A stretch of 64,000 nucleotides of DNA, taken from Psococerastis gibbosa (lineage: Eukaryota; Arthropoda; Insecta; Psocodea; Psocidae). Within the stretch, counting starts at the first letter, position 1; the number at the start of each line of letters is the position of its first letter. Where the stretch lies: the NCBI GenBank assembly GCA_963971405.1, contig OZ020488.1, forward strand, positions 30,337,089 through 30,401,088, read 5' to 3'. Shown piece after piece: positions 12,193-25,200 of this stretch. Under the pieces are notes generated by a model. It did no database searches. It had not been told where the DNA came from and worked only from the letters and a program-made list of their open reading frames with translations. The translations under genes and the position numbers were made by a program.

Positions 12193-12404
12193 GATATAGT
12201 CCACGGAAAATTAGAAAAGTATGAACATGGAATGTTTTGATCCTTTGCAACACTATATAAATATTCCTTGCACCATTTTGCGTTGCCTTGTTGCATTGGA
12301 TGCAAGGTATAACAAAAATTGTGCAAAGAATATTTTTACAGTGTTGCACAGGATCAAAACATTCCATGTCCATACTTTTCTCATTTTGTGTGGACTATAT
12401 CAAA
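12193..12404. mobile_element. Foldback MITE
   Basis: The arms GATATAGTCCACGGAAAATT and ATTTTGTGTGGACTATATC, with AGTATGAACATGGAATG and CATTCCATGTCCATACT, fold over most of the length. The open frames across it on both strands are products of the palindrome. Confidence 0.75.
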
Positions 12405-12725
12405 GGCCGTTTTCTAACCCTATACCTTTCTCACTAATTTTGCAAAAAAAAAAAAAAAAAAAAAAAAAACATCCTACAACATTGGTAGGCTTGCGGTTCA
12501 ATGCTATAGACAGAAAATCCATACCCATTCTTTGTAAAGCAAATGCGCCTCAAGCGCCTGCATATATAATTGTATTTGTATACATCTATACATATATACA
12601 GTATACATCTATGCATTTCTTAACGAGCAACATGGCGACCCAAGGAATAGGTACCGATAGGCTTAAGCTTATTGGGAAAACTCAATCAAAACAAAAGGGT
12701 GTATGATCATAACAGAAGCTATAAC

Positions 12726-13107
12726 CAAGGCCGTAGCCAGAGGGGGGTTAAAGGGGTCCAGACCCCCCCCCCCCCCACCCGAAATATTTGCAGCGTATAC
12801 TAAATAAATAAATAATAAATAAATATATATTTCTGTTAAATTATACAATACATGTAATCAACAAGTAATTGACAAGAAAGTAAAATCGTCAAAATATCGT
12901 CAAAATCCGGTAGTTTTGTCATTGTCAGTGTGCTAGTGCATCAGTGACAGTGCAGAAAGCTTTCTCTAAGAGATGGTTTCTAAGCAATTTAGGGAAGTTA
13001 GAAGCATTTCACTAGATATAATGGGATTTTAAATATATTGATGTTACCTCACCTCCGGTGATGTCAGGTGCCCCCCCCCCCCCGCAAAATTTCAGGATAC
13101 GGCCTTG
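12726..13107. mobile_element. hAT-like MITE with poly-C cores
   Basis: The ends CAAGGCCGTAGCCAGAGG and TACGGCCTTG are inverted. The flanks GCTATAAC and GATATAAC match at 7 of 8. Poly-C tracts lie near both ends (12766 and 13072 regions). Confidence 0.82.
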
Positions 13108-13766
13108 GATATAACAGCAGCAAAGCAAAGTGTGTGAAAATGAGTAATCCCGAAAGAACAATACAGCACATGGTCTATCACTAGGCCATAGTAAGATAGC
13201 GCAATGTTAAATTTACTGCGTATTTATTTATTTACACGTATTATGCCACACACACCCAATAACTTATAAGCGGTTCACAGTACTATATGTCATGGGGGTG
13301 CTTCCCACGGTCCAGCCGGCAGCCGGTGACTGTCAGCCATAACGTAAAAGAAACACGCGTAACTTGCTGACGAAAATAGCTGGCCGGTGCAGCGCGTGCT
13401 GGATGGGGTCCAACTCGAAATATCCGCGCCCCCCCCCCCCCCCGAGGCCCTCACCATCACTGCACCACACACTTATTACAGCATGTTTATGACGTTTGTC
13501 TCTAAACATTGTTGCTCGCCACTGGGGCACAAAATAAATGGACGCTAATTTAAAAAATATATATAAACCAATTATTGCTGTGGCTATATTTTTTTCTGGC
13601 TTTGATAAAACTCTTATACAATACCCCATACGTAGGCTGTGATATAACTGCTACAGTAGACCTAACACAGAACGATCGACATACTGAACACAGTCCAAAT
13701 AAGTATACATAACTATTAGTAGGCCTAGGCCTTTTATAGCAGAATCTATATAGATCCCGGAACTAA

Positions 13767-14150
13767 GGCGCCCATTCCATTGACCGGCTAGGGCTATTTC
13801 CAAAAACGGTGACGTGGTAGCAGACATTCAAGACTTAGGCGGGGTTTCCATCGATCTCGCATTGCAGAATGCAAATGACATTGACGGAAATTTGAATTTT
13901 TCTTTTTATAGAAATCTATTAAAATGTTTGTACTTAACATATCCCATGACGCCATTTTTTAATTTTAGTTTGTTTGTTTGTGATTTTACTGTATGATCAT
14001 TGATCAATTTTAACTATGGCATAGAGGAAAATAAACATTTCCGTCAATTCTGCAATGCGAGGTCGGTGGAAACGCCACCTAAGTCTTGAATGTCTGCTAC
14101 CACGTCGCCGTTGCTGGAAATAGCCTTAGCCGGTCAATGGAATGGGCACC
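13767..14150. mobile_element. Harbinger-like foldback MITE, copy 3
   Basis: Third copy, with ends GGCGCCCATTCCATTGACCG and CGGTCAATGGAATGGGCACC. TAA is at the left border, ATA at the right. The matching change in both arms (ATTGACC / GGTCAAT) suggests arm homogenisation. Confidence 0.8.
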
Positions 14151-14695
14151 ATACAGAAAGTCAGTTGTAGAAATTGGGACTCAGCTGCAAAGTATCCTAT
14201 TTAATGTTACCATGGAATATAATAGGCTATAATAGGCTATAAAATTATAGAAACCCCCCTTTACTTTGTAGTTGGGTAACACTGTATTTATTTGGCTAAT
14301 AAATAATCCGGTACCTAGGGAAGTAATAAAAATTCTTACAATGGCAATATTGGAGCTTATATAAGTTACAAAACAGCCGTAGGTAGGTACCAATTTTCTT
14401 TGCTAAATCTTCACTGTGGTTTTCTTGTAGAAGTAGGACATACTTGTACATTAAAAAACTGACTGTTTTTCTTTTTTTTGACAAGTATCCGATAGCATGG
14501 CGTGTAGAAACTTGCACACGCAGTAGGCCTACCGTACAAGCACGCTACCAGCCCCATTAATTAAAAAAATCTTCTCTCTTTGACTTAGGCCTAATAACAA
14601 TCATGGGCCAGGATTTTGAACTCAGGATGGATGTCACAGCGGGTGTATCGAAATATCACATTTCCATCACATCGAATTAAGTGATAATAATGATG

Positions 14696-15116
14696 ATATG
14701 AGTTGCCTATTAGCAAAAGCAATCCTGTCCACCCAGCAGTCTGATCGAGGCGTTTGTAATACCGGGGTTAAATAAATACCCTAGGATTATAACTGTAAAC
14801 AAACAAATTTTGAATAGCACTTTCCATTATAAAATTATCTTGTTTACCAGTGGATTAAATAAATACCGGTATTATAAACTCCCCGATCAGGCTGCAGGTC
14901 GATTTTTCAGAAACCGTAAAAAACTGCTGTGCCGCAACGCCATGAGGTATAACATTTCAGTTTTTAAAGCTAGCTAATTTTAACAGTATTAGAATTGCTT
15001 TTGCGTCTCAATATCTGATTCATCGGATAGAGTATTGAAAAATAAAAAAAATGGTGCGAATATCTCAAAACTGAAAAAAATGGAGAGGATTGCTTTTGCT
15101 AATAGGCAACTCATAT
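14696..15116. mobile_element. Foldback element with a second foldback inside
   Basis: The arms ATATGAGTTGCCTATTAGC and GCTAATAGGCAACTCATAT, plus AAAAGCAATCC/GGATTGCTTTT, bound it. Inside (14755-14900) is a copy of the palindrome found at 61218-61392. Confidence 0.7.
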
Positions 15117-15549
15117 GTAGGCCTAGCTATATATAGCCAGGTACATAAACATTTACAGTATAATATATATCGCACGGTATATAATAGCACCTCAATGTTC
15201 AGGAATAATAAATTTTCATTTCATATGAAACAAAGTATTGATTAATGGGCAAATGGCATAATAAACACTCATTGCTCTTTTAATGAGGCAGTGAAAAATT
15301 TAATTCGCTTCCCCAGTGGCTTTGGCAATTATATATCGTGTACGCTAACTTATAATATAAGGCGTAGGCTCAAATTCAGTACAGCAAATTAAACGCCTAA
15401 AAAAGAGCTTTCATTTGATGTGCAACTGAGACCTGAGTCTGCACTAAGTGAGGAACAGAGTGAAAATATGATAAAGCAATTCATCCAATTCCGCCGCAAT
15501 TGCACTACACTGACTTGAACATAGCGCTATTCCTTCTCACACCGCATCC

Positions 15550-15622
15550 GGGGGTGTAGCTCAGATGGTAGAGCGCTCGCTTAGCATGCGAGAGGTACGG
15601 GGATCGATGCCCCGCACCTCCA
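15550..15622 (+). tRNA. tRNA-Ala (AGC)
   Basis: A 73-nt cloverleaf. The acceptor stem GGGGGTG pairs with CACCTCC (one G-T), with discriminator A. The D arm is GCTCAGATGGTAGAGC, the anticodon arm TCGCTTAGCATGCGA with anticodon AGC, and the T arm GGGGATCGATGCCCC. The unusual ATCGA T loop is typical of insect tRNA-Ala. A T-rich stretch follows directly as a Pol III terminator. It lies in a non-coding stretch of the minus-strand gene. Confidence 0.96.
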
Positions 15623-15814
15623 ATTTTTTCTTCTCGTCGTATCTTTTTTTTATCTTTTTTCCTGACAGCTTCATTAATTTTCTTTTCAGTTGTTTAAGTT
15701 AAGTGTTAAAATTTGTTTTTACTATCCTACCCTAAGGAAAATGTTTGAAAACGGGTCTATATCGGCCCTATTTGTAAATTTTCTAGCTCCATACTACCGC
15801 TACCGCTCATTTGA

Positions 15815-15970
15815 AATAAATAATGACTTTTCGTTGTTTTACTAAGCCAACCTCAACCTGTAAAAAGCCCTCTATTACACTCAACTAGGAAGGCCCAGGA
15901 CCAGCTGTTTTATATGCCCTCCGAAGCATGGCCAGAAAATGTAGCAAGTGTGTGACTCTACATGTACTGA
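15815..15970 (-). mobile_element. Degraded tRNA-derived SINE
   Basis: It retains the tail (AAATAAATAATGACTTTTCG), the ACTAAGCCAACCT body and TGGCCAGAAAATGTAGCAAG, but has lost the central B-box region. It lies about 200 bp downstream of tRNA-Ala. Confidence 0.7.
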
Positions 15971-15979
15971 CTCGGCCTA

Positions 15980-17200
15980 TCAGCCAATATCCAAATGGGA
16001 CTGCGCGTTGAACGTATGTAGGAACTACTGACTTAAGCGCCAACTTTTAGGTATAGGTACAGGTTATAATATATAGCATATAGGCATATAGATAAAATTA
16101 TAACGCGGCTCTGCTCTTCAGTCTCCACCTAGGCATATTTTCAGTTAGTTGTTAGGCTACCTCTACTCTGGTTGGACGTTCTTTGTCGTTTTGGGATAGA
16201 TACAAAAGACCTAGCCACACTTTTAAATGCGGTGACTTTCCGACCAAAAAAATAAAATTAAGTGTAAACAAAGTGTGACACCGTAATACATGGTTTATCA
16301 ACAGTAGAAAGATTAGATGATAAAGGTCCAGAGTCACATTTAATATTTACACGCCACTCCGCCCGCTTTATAATGGTTTCATATTTTGCTCGTTAAGTCA
16401 CAATAAAATATACTACTGAGATTAATTCGCAAATTTCATTGGTGCCATAAGCCCATAACGCATTAGCGATTTCTTTGGGGTGATAGCACTATTGAAATCC
16501 GAGTGATTTTTGAGTTTATCCTGCAACTATTTGATTATGCAACTAAGCTAAGCCACAAGTTGACAAAAAAATATAATGCTCACTATGGCTATAGTTGTGG
16601 GACTGTGGGTATAAAATAAGGCAAAGTTATTTTTATATTATAATTTATAATAGCCGAGTAGTTTCTAATCAATCGATTAGCGTGGCATAGCCTAATTAGA
16701 TAATTGCAGGAAGCTACGTAATTATCATAAAGCTAAAGCTCAATAGAATAATTATTAGCTTATTATTGCATCGAAATTGGTAGTTATTAGACGGAGAATA
16801 TCCCGAAATAACTGTAGCCTATTAGGCTAAAGGTTAGGCAATCTATTAATAGACAGCTTATGTGACACTTTCAGCTATTATATATAGGTATCTCAAAAGC
16901 TCAATACATATTATAAATGTGGGGGTTGAATTTTAATATTGTCCTACTTAAATATGGTTAAATACAACAGTCGAGACAATTTTTTAAAAACAAATGCTAA
17001 TGCTCATTCTTCTTTAACTCACTAAGCGTGTTCAGTGAAACCCAACCTTGCTAACTATTTAGGGAATAGCCTATGGGACGATATTGAGGCTGTGACAATT
17101 AGCTACAGCTTTCATAAACTCACTCATTCCCCATGGTATTTCAAAAATGTCACTGGCTTGAAACAATTTCCGATTTTCCATAAATATGAAAATTATTAAC
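15980..17200. other. AT-rich intron sequence
   Basis: No element with recognisable ends and no coding region found. Confidence 0.45.
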
Positions 17201-17209
17201 TTAACTTCC

Positions 17210-17453
17210 CAGCCGGCCGCCATACCAAGTTGAATCCAGCGGACCAGAGCAGGTTCAAAGCTGCAGATAATTTGGTCGTGTGCACAGTGCCGGTAGGGAA
17301 ACATGGTAGGACTTGTCCTGGTCTCCTCCGAACTAATCGTGTGACTTGACTGTGTTTCCCAAGTGGTTCGGAATCCACTATAATCAGGAGGTCCACTGTC
17401 CTATGGGCCCACACCGTGGCCTGGGACTGTGTCCAACCATACTACTACTACTA
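17210..17453 (+). mobile_element. SINE with (CTA)n tail
   Basis: It starts CAGCCGGCCGCCATACCAAG and ends in ACTACTACTACTA, flanked by AACTTCC on both sides (17203-17209 and 17454-17460). GGTTCAAAGC near the 5' end resembles a Pol III B box. It is the same family as the copies near 27.6, 36.6 and 39.0 kb. Confidence 0.8.
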
Positions 17454-17460
17454 AACTTCC

Positions 17461-20400
17461 AACCGCACGATCGAGTGGCTAGTCTACTTTAATATCCGAT
17501 CATGCATCAGTAATCTTTGGTAGGTACAAAAGATTTCAGATGGATTGTTATGCTTTGGGATATAGGAGGGCATAACTAGGAGTTAATTGTCCAGCAGTTG
17601 GAGGGAGTCACCTTTCCGACCTATCCTTTCCCTTCTATAGTAGGTAGTATTCAATAAATACACACATACCGGTAACAGTTAGTCAAAATAATAATGGAAA
17701 TACTGAAGGTAAATTTATAGTAATTATATAATGTATTGAATAGGTTAGCTAAATGCATGATACGATACAATATTCTATTCCTAAATTTGTTCCTTATTTT
17801 AGGCGTGACCCATGACAAGTAATATCAATTAATTAACGGTATTACAATGTTGCTAGTAGCAATCTTTTTTGCATATAACCTACAGTAACAGATTCAAATT
17901 CTGTTGAGAACAGTCGCCTCCCATTACAAAAACAAAGACGGACGCAAATTAGAGAAGAACAGCCTATGGGATTAGAAAAAGGAAAATTGTTCAGAAGCGA
18001 GCTTTGCCATTTATCTCTGAACTTTGTCCATTAGAACATTAAATAAAAAATAGTGACCATCAATACCGGTACCATTTTTTTTTTACGCACAAGTTGACAC
18101 GAGTTTAGGGTGTCCAATACATAAGAACGCACGCGTAAAAATGGGGAAAAAATAATACATTTAGGCCAAGGGCTGCGGTATGTAGGCTATACAGTTAAGG
18201 CCTTATCCGGTAAGCTAAAACATACTACACGCAGTAGGTATGTATAATTAAAAAAGGATACATGGCTTATGTTTCATACGCATAAAATCGGCATCAGCAA
18301 TCAAGTGACAAAAATATTCAGCAATAATCGGCAAAAACCACAAAAAAAAAAGTTGAGATCATTTCATATCACGTCATATTATTTCTCATTTTGTTCAGCT
18401 CAACGCCAAGTGCCAATGTCTTTCATTTAGCTTTCAGGACGACAACAAGCAATTCTTAAGCCATGAATGTTAAAAGAAAATGAAGAAATTGTTATATAAA
18501 TCAGTCTCTAGCCTAGTCTAGCTTAAGTAGCATATTATCAAAGCAGCAGAGGAGAGAAATAATATTTTAAAATGTAAATTCAGTCGATCCAGGATACTTA
18601 GTTAGGCCTAAGGCTAGTGCATAAACAGTTGTAGGCTACCATCCATTATGAAATAAAATCACATAAAATATAAGAGCCCCTAAAACACGAAATTTGTTGG
18701 TAGCACAGTTGTTGGTTTAACACGTGAGTTTGGTTAGCTGCTTTCAATCGGATCACGAATATGATCCTGCGAATATTTTCAATTCTGATGGTGATCGGAT
18801 CGAATACAGCAGGCTTGTTTGGTGGGCAGCAAGCTCCATTTATCACGGAGACAAACCTTTATTGAAAATAATCATGAGGCAACTTGATTTATAGAAAAGT
18901 GTAGTCATTCGCGCTGCTAATGCAGAGATTCAAAAATGTTTTATAAACAAAAAATGATTGAGTCAGTACGACGAGATTAATTTATTCCCCATTCCTCAGA
19001 CTTAAAGTATGAAAAATACACTCTTTCGCAGTTTGCATTTTTTCACCTAAAATATACGATAGCCTACTGTTTAAAAAAATATCCGATAAAGTGCATTAAA
19101 TGGATTTTCGTAGTAGTAGTAGTAGTAACTTGTAGACGGGACCCAGACGGCCAGACCACAATTTGGGCCCATAGGGCCCCTAAATGGATTTTATGGAATA
19201 GTAGTAAATGATTCGGGCAGCATATGGTCGGCTTTTTTAGGAAGCATTTCTTTGTTAGGGCATTTTAATTGGGTAATTTTCATATCTTTGGGGCTGTGGA
19301 AGGAGTAATTAATTAACAGAGTCAATCTGTAATTCTTTGTTTACAAAACATTTTGAAATGTTTGCATTAACGAAGTAGCCATTTCAGGGCTGTCAACAGT
19401 TTTATAGCCGAGGCATACATAGCAACAGTATGCATCATTTTTGAAAATATAGGTTCAAAAATAAGATGTTTTGGCCAGTGAGTGAATTCCCGAACGTTTC
19501 GACTTTCATTGCTGGTTCATAATCACTGCGCATGCCGGCTTTGTGGAATGTACAGCCAGATTTATTGTGACTCGTCGTGCAGGCATTCTCTGCAGTTTAT
19601 AACAAATGACAGCAGTCTTTGACACATGCATGACTCAGCCAAAAACAGGACGGCTTGAGAGTTGAACTGAATTACAGTGATCGTCATTTAATTTATCGCA
19701 TGCATTTATGTACTGTACACAATGTCAAAGAGTACCTAATTTAATTGTAATATATATCATGTTGTTCTAATGAACTATGATAATATTGGACACTAGGTAG
19801 GTACCTAGTAGGAAATGAGAGAAACACTTTTTTAGTAAAAGAAGCCCAACAAGTGCTTTTGTAGAATAGTAGTGGCTAAGCATTTAAGCCGACTCCGCTT
19901 AACACTACATTGATAAATTAATCCTAATGCAGACTTCAGCAAATGAAAATCAAAACCTTCGGAAAATCGTGAAATTTGTAAGCTCGTTTTGATGTAAACC
20001 AAAGGCCCACTGAATTGTAATAATGGGTTCAAATAGAACTGGTTAATCCTTAATGCTGCCTCCTAATGAACTGGGACATAAGTACACATTAAACTACATA
20101 AAAAACTACAAGGTCTACAACAGCCTAAATATCTTGACGTCTGCAACCCTGATTCACAGTGCTACCTCAAATGCCTAGCAATTCCTCGCAACAAGGCACT
20201 TGCACATATTATATTAAATATAGGTATTAATTACGCCCATATAAAACGGTCTATGTTAAGCGAAGCCAAATTAATTGTGCCTGGTTAAAATAGGTTTACA
20301 ATAAAAAACTAAAGGGTATAATGTTTTAAATAAAGTTATGGAGTACTCCATTTGAAATTTGACGCAAGCTTAGGATAATCTATTGATTCAATTTATAAAG

Positions 20401-20990
20401 ATGGCGGTCATTTAGTTGTCGTCGTGTATTAGATTTCTAATTTCCAATGCCGAATTCGAACATGGAAAATTACAAACTAATTCTAGCTTCTTTAGTCTAC
20501 CATGGCCCGAAGTGATAAACGTACGTAAACTCCAATTTTTAAAAGAAAAACAGCCATGCTAGCATTTTCAATATTTAAACTATCCAGCACCAGACTTGGT
20601 TCAAGGTTAAATATTTATACTTGGCACATAATTTCGTAGGTACAGAAACTCAAATCCTTATAGTGCCTCTCGCGCTTTGCGACAAGGCGCGCTTTGCGAC
20701 AAGGGTAGATCTGACCCATAATCGAAACTTATAGATAATAACGAGCTTCAATGGTAATAAATAAAACATAAAGTTGTGATACAACAAATATACAATAACC
20801 AACAAAACAATATACTGGAAGACATGAAATATTTTGTGATGCATAATTTACCACTGGATGCATCAAAACTATTAATTAAAGGTACGGTGTGAGGTAAGCG
20901 AAATGGCTGAGTTAGACTAGGTAGGCTACCTATATTTAAATCTGAAGAAGAAAACTGGCTTTCCAATTACAAGGCGAGTCGACAGCAGCA
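17461..20990. other. AT-rich intron sequence with a SINE fragment
   Basis: Apart from a (GTA)n-linked SINE fragment at 19111-19190 and a YY1-like AAGATGGCGG at about 20399, I see no supported gene or element. The minus frame at 18646-18846 has no splice signals or homology that I recognise. Confidence 0.4.
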
Positions 20991-21009
20991 GGGACATTGG
21001 TCATCTTAC

Positions 21010-21028
21010 CTTGTAGAGACGGAGAAAC
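21010..21028 (-). CDS. 19-nt microexon
   Basis: A strong acceptor (CTTTTCTCAG|GTTTCTCC) and a strong donor (CTACAAG|GTAAGA) lie 19 nt apart. In phase 0, as required by the preceding long exon, it reads VSPSLQ and leaves in phase 1. That is exactly the phase exon 4783-4448 requires, where the split codon becomes Asp. Both signals and both phases agree, but such a short exon cannot be confirmed without transcript data. Confidence 0.5.
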
Positions 21029-21230
21029 CTGAGAAAAGAAAAGAAAAATATAGTATTAGCATAACAATAAATAAATAAAAAATAAAAAACACGAGGTGAG
21101 CCTCCTTTTATGTTAACACAAGAGAAGGATTCACGAGCATTATAATAACGTTATTAGAATGATATAGTGAGTAGCATAAATAACTATTTTTCGAATATAC
21201 CATATATATTGCAGTATTACGTGGCATATA

Positions 21231-21412
21231 ACACTGACATTAAACCAACATCGGTTGAAGTACGAGTACATACATCTCCTCGTTATAACCGAAATTAGGA
21301 GATAAAGAAAAAACTGGACTTGTCAAACCCACGGTCTACGCACTATCTTCACCGCTGGACCACAAGCCCGACAATTGCAAGCAAAGTTAGTTTAATGTCA
21401 GTGTTAAATACC
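21231..21412 (-). mobile_element. Foldback element containing a tRNA-like unit
   Basis: The left end AACACTGACATTAAAC and the right end GTTTAATGTCAGTGTT are inverted. The interior holds a reverse-oriented tRNA-like region (GGTCTACGCAC, CCGCTGGACCACAAGCCCGAC) next to AACCGAAATTAGGAG. Relatives are at 10262-10403, 21945-22065 and 35155-35332. Confidence 0.7.
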
Positions 21413-21944
21413 ATATAATACTGCCACATATTAGGGTTCTTCACAGTGTTGGTGTTATCGAGTTAGATGTGCTATCCAAGTTAACACACAATCGTGAGTG
21501 GACCTCAGGAGTGAGTTATTATGCTATATCGAAAACATTTAACAGGGTAAACAACGTGGTAGTAGTCAGACGTTCGTGGCACGGTTTTAAAGCAAGTGGC
21601 AGAACTCTATTCTAGTGCCACATTTGTTTATATTTTTTGTTCATTTTGGTTATTATAATTTTAAGTATTTACGGTAATTGCTTGTGATACTAGATTATAT
21701 AAATAAATTTAAATACTACAAAATTTTAAACGCGTGTTTCAAATCAATCAACAAAAATAAAGATGGCGGCGGTCAAACCTGAGCTATCGATCACACAAAC
21801 ACTGTAAAGACCCCTATTGAATAAAGCATTGTCTTTATGCTATAAAATAAGCTCATAGACCTGTTCGGTTGTGTAGCTGTGCCAACCTGTCTAGCAATAC
21901 GCATGCTGTCAATAAGAGCATATAAGTAGAGGATTTAGAGGACA

Positions 21945-22065
21945 CTGTAGTTGTCGGGCTTGTGGTCCAGCGGTTAAGACGATGCCCCAGATAGGCTTAG
22001 ATCGTGGGTTCTAATCCCGACAAGCCCAGTTTCTCTGTACATCCTCAAATTTCGGAATATACTGT
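21945..22065 (+). mobile_element. tRNA-like unit of the foldback family
   Basis: GTCGGGCTTGTGGTCCAGCG resembles an acceptor stem and A box, and GTGGGTTCTAATCCCGAC a T arm with B box. The flanks AGGATTTAGAGGACACTG and CAGTTTCTCTGTACATCC are partly complementary, as in the sister copies. Confidence 0.65.
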
Positions 22066-22246
22066 AGGTAGGTAAGAGAAAAATTTCTGGTTTTAGTGCT
22101 GACAAAAAGCATTCGATTTTAGCCAGCTAGCCAGTTATACATACAATTTGTGTACACTATGGTCTGCTAACGCGGTAGAAAAATTAAGAAGAATCTATTC
22201 TATGCCGAAAAACGTACCCTGTTAGGTACATCATCGTTAAAATTAC

Positions 22247-25200
22247 CTTTTCATTGTCATCTTCCAAATTATACTCATTGTTGCAGATCCTTCTCTGGTA
22301 TATCACAATGTCACAAGACGGTGGAGTCTCAGCCCTATTTGTTGGTTCATCTTCGTCATCGCTGTAACCTTCATTGTCGCTGTCATAACCAATATTAGGA
22401 ATTTTCTCAACAGTTTCCAAAAACCGAACTTTTTTCTTGGCGTGCACATCAGACCATACTTCTTGTTGTTCTGGTATTTCATTCAATTCTTTCCGGTACA
22501 TCTTTTTCAACCACAAATCACTGGGATCTAACCATTCATTGGTAAGCTCTGGACTGCTCGTTCTCACTATTTGAGAATGCCATTGACTTTTAAAGCAAGG
22601 AGTGACAGTTACTTTGGGTGCAATATTAATAAGTTTGGATACTACTGGCCCAGATGGAGAGGGTGATCGAGTTGGAGTTGTTTTTTCTTCATGGATAGAC
22701 ACAGGAAGTAACTCATCTCTACACGTTGAAATGGCATCTTCATTAGCACTAGTTGAAACATCGTCTGATATATTTCCAATTACAGTTCCTTCAAAGGTTG
22801 CGCTTGAACTATTAATGCCTTCTATTAGACACGATTTGGCCCTTTCATTTCCATGCGGATGTTTCATTTGGACACTTACACCAATTCTTTCACATTTTTC
22901 GCCGTCTATTGGGGCAGATGATAGGATATCGCTGTGAAGACAATGCAGGCCTGTCATTATTGGATCCATTTCGACTGCTATTACATCATCGCCCACTTCT
23001 TCGTCCCCTGAGGGTTCAGCATCAATATCAACATGACTATTTTCGTTGTACTCATCTTTCAAGTCAGACATAACATCTTGATGGTTCAAATCTGGCTGAA
23101 TCATCCCTACAAGAAGAATTTCTTCAGTACGATTTTCTTCACTGACATTAATGTTGGGTCTAGCCTTATTTTCAATCACAGTGGCCAACATAGATTCGTC
23201 ATTCAAACTTGGGGAGAAGTTAACCAGGTCGCTTAATTTTGGTAACTCAGCATATTCATTACCTACTGTATTACATACAGCAATCACAGGATCAGGCGAA
23301 ACAATGTCAGTCATAGAGGTCGGTTCATTATCTTTCATGGCTGAAGCAGGTGAATCGTTTTCAAAATTACTTCCCGTCCATGAACTGCATGATACACTGT
23401 TATTCATACTTAACTCAAAATCAGTTTTCTCACGCCTTTCCTGCTTTTGCTGCTCCTGACGAAGCGAGAAGCTTGCCAGAAATACATGATAAGGTCTAGG
23501 TCCCATTAAGTTGGCAGGCCTTACTGTATTTGGACAAAAGTTGCCGTTCAAAATTTTTTTTGAATCACAGTCTTTGACAGAATTGCTTTCAGCTAAACTT
23601 CCTGTTATGTCGTCATTCATATTTGAATTTTTAACAGCAACAGGATGGTCTCCCATATTTTGCTCGAAAACTTCAGTAGGTGGACGACTATTCTCGAGTT
23701 CTTCGAATTCCCCAGTGGTTTCGGACATAAGCAGTTCACTAGTTATGTCTTTTTTGAACACCTTGGCGTTTTCAACCAATCTACCTGCTATTTCTTCCCT
23801 TACGTCTCTGTCAGCACCAATTTCGGGTCCACTTTTATGTTCCAAAACGTCAGTAAGGAAAAACGTTTTCCCGCATTCCTCCAATTCCAAAACTTCCTTA
23901 ACCTCTGTAAGCTCAAGATCAATATTTACCTTGCTAACTTTAGCAATGGTACTGACTTCGCTTGTATTCGTGGACTTCTCTGAAACACATTCGTTGATAA
24001 CAGATTTTCTTTCTGTCACCATTTCTGCTGTTTTTTCTATTATATTATTGCTGTCAGCATCAATAGAAACAAAGTAAACTTCAGAAGCATCATTGAATTC
24101 GTTTCTAACCACGGACTTATCTGAATAGCATTCCTTGGCAATTGATCTATTTTCAGCCAATGTTTCTGTTATTTTTTCTTTCAAAATAATATCATGATTA
24201 ATATATGTGACCGCCCTTGGCTCCAGACAGTCGGCAAGGACGAGAGTTTTGTCTTTGTCTTCCACTTTCCATGTTTCATCAGGCACATCCTTAGGAGTGA
24301 ATTGCTTGTGAAAATTAGCATTCAAATCATCTACAATGTTCTCATTGCTACTAAGCTCGCTATGAACAGCATTATAATCAGATTGTTGACAAGGAATGTC
24401 ATCATTATTTTTACAATCAGCAGGGATAATGAACTTATTTTTTCTGCAAAACAGATCTTCTTTGGATTGTTGATTAACTTTACACAGAACTGTGGACAGT
24501 TCGTCAAGGAAATCACCATAACCACTCTTCAATTTCGTATCAGCGACTTTCGTTTGGAAGACTTTTTTCACTGAGTTGGTACCGTGTGGTACAACAGGTT
24601 TATTTACAACATTTACAATATTAGGTTCTGGGATATTTTCGGAATTTCGTATCAAACAGCACACCGCATCTTTGCTATCAGATGAAGCTTCTGAATAAGT
24701 GTAACAAATGTCTTCATTTATGTTCTCAGTATCTTTGAAAACCATTGCCCCAATGGTATCACAAAAACTATTTGGTAAATCTACTTCATCAGTTTTGATC
24801 AAATCGTCTTTTAATCCTGAAAAATCCATAGACGGAGGATTACTAACATTGTCGAGTTGCTGTACATCGATTATTGAAAAAGGCCCATACTCCTCTCTCC
24901 TCATTGAGTTGCAATTGCCACTTGTGGCAATAGCATCAACTTCAGCTGTGTTCCAATTTCCATCTTTATCCGGGGAGTTTCTTAATGAATCAACAGGCAA
25001 AAAGCCTTCTTGACCATTTGTTTTGATAATTTCAACCAGTGGAGGAGTAGGGGAGTCACCAATACTATTGGGGCTCAGGTCCAAATTTTTAATGTTTGAT
25101 GATAATTCTCCTTCAATGAAGTCTCTCTTAACATCACTCCATGTTCTTATTTCTTTCAAATTGTTAGCAAAAAAGCCCCCATTGGCACATTCTTCTAATG

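Noticed and set aside
12221-12706. 161-codon plus-strand open frame
   Set aside because: It runs through a foldback MITE and a poly-A run coding for Lys, and the same palindrome gives matching frames on the other strand.
22602-24574. Several plus-strand open frames of 100-190 codons opposite the long exon
   Set aside because: They are antisense shadows of the long minus-strand coding exon. Their composition mirrors it and they have no start context or splice support.
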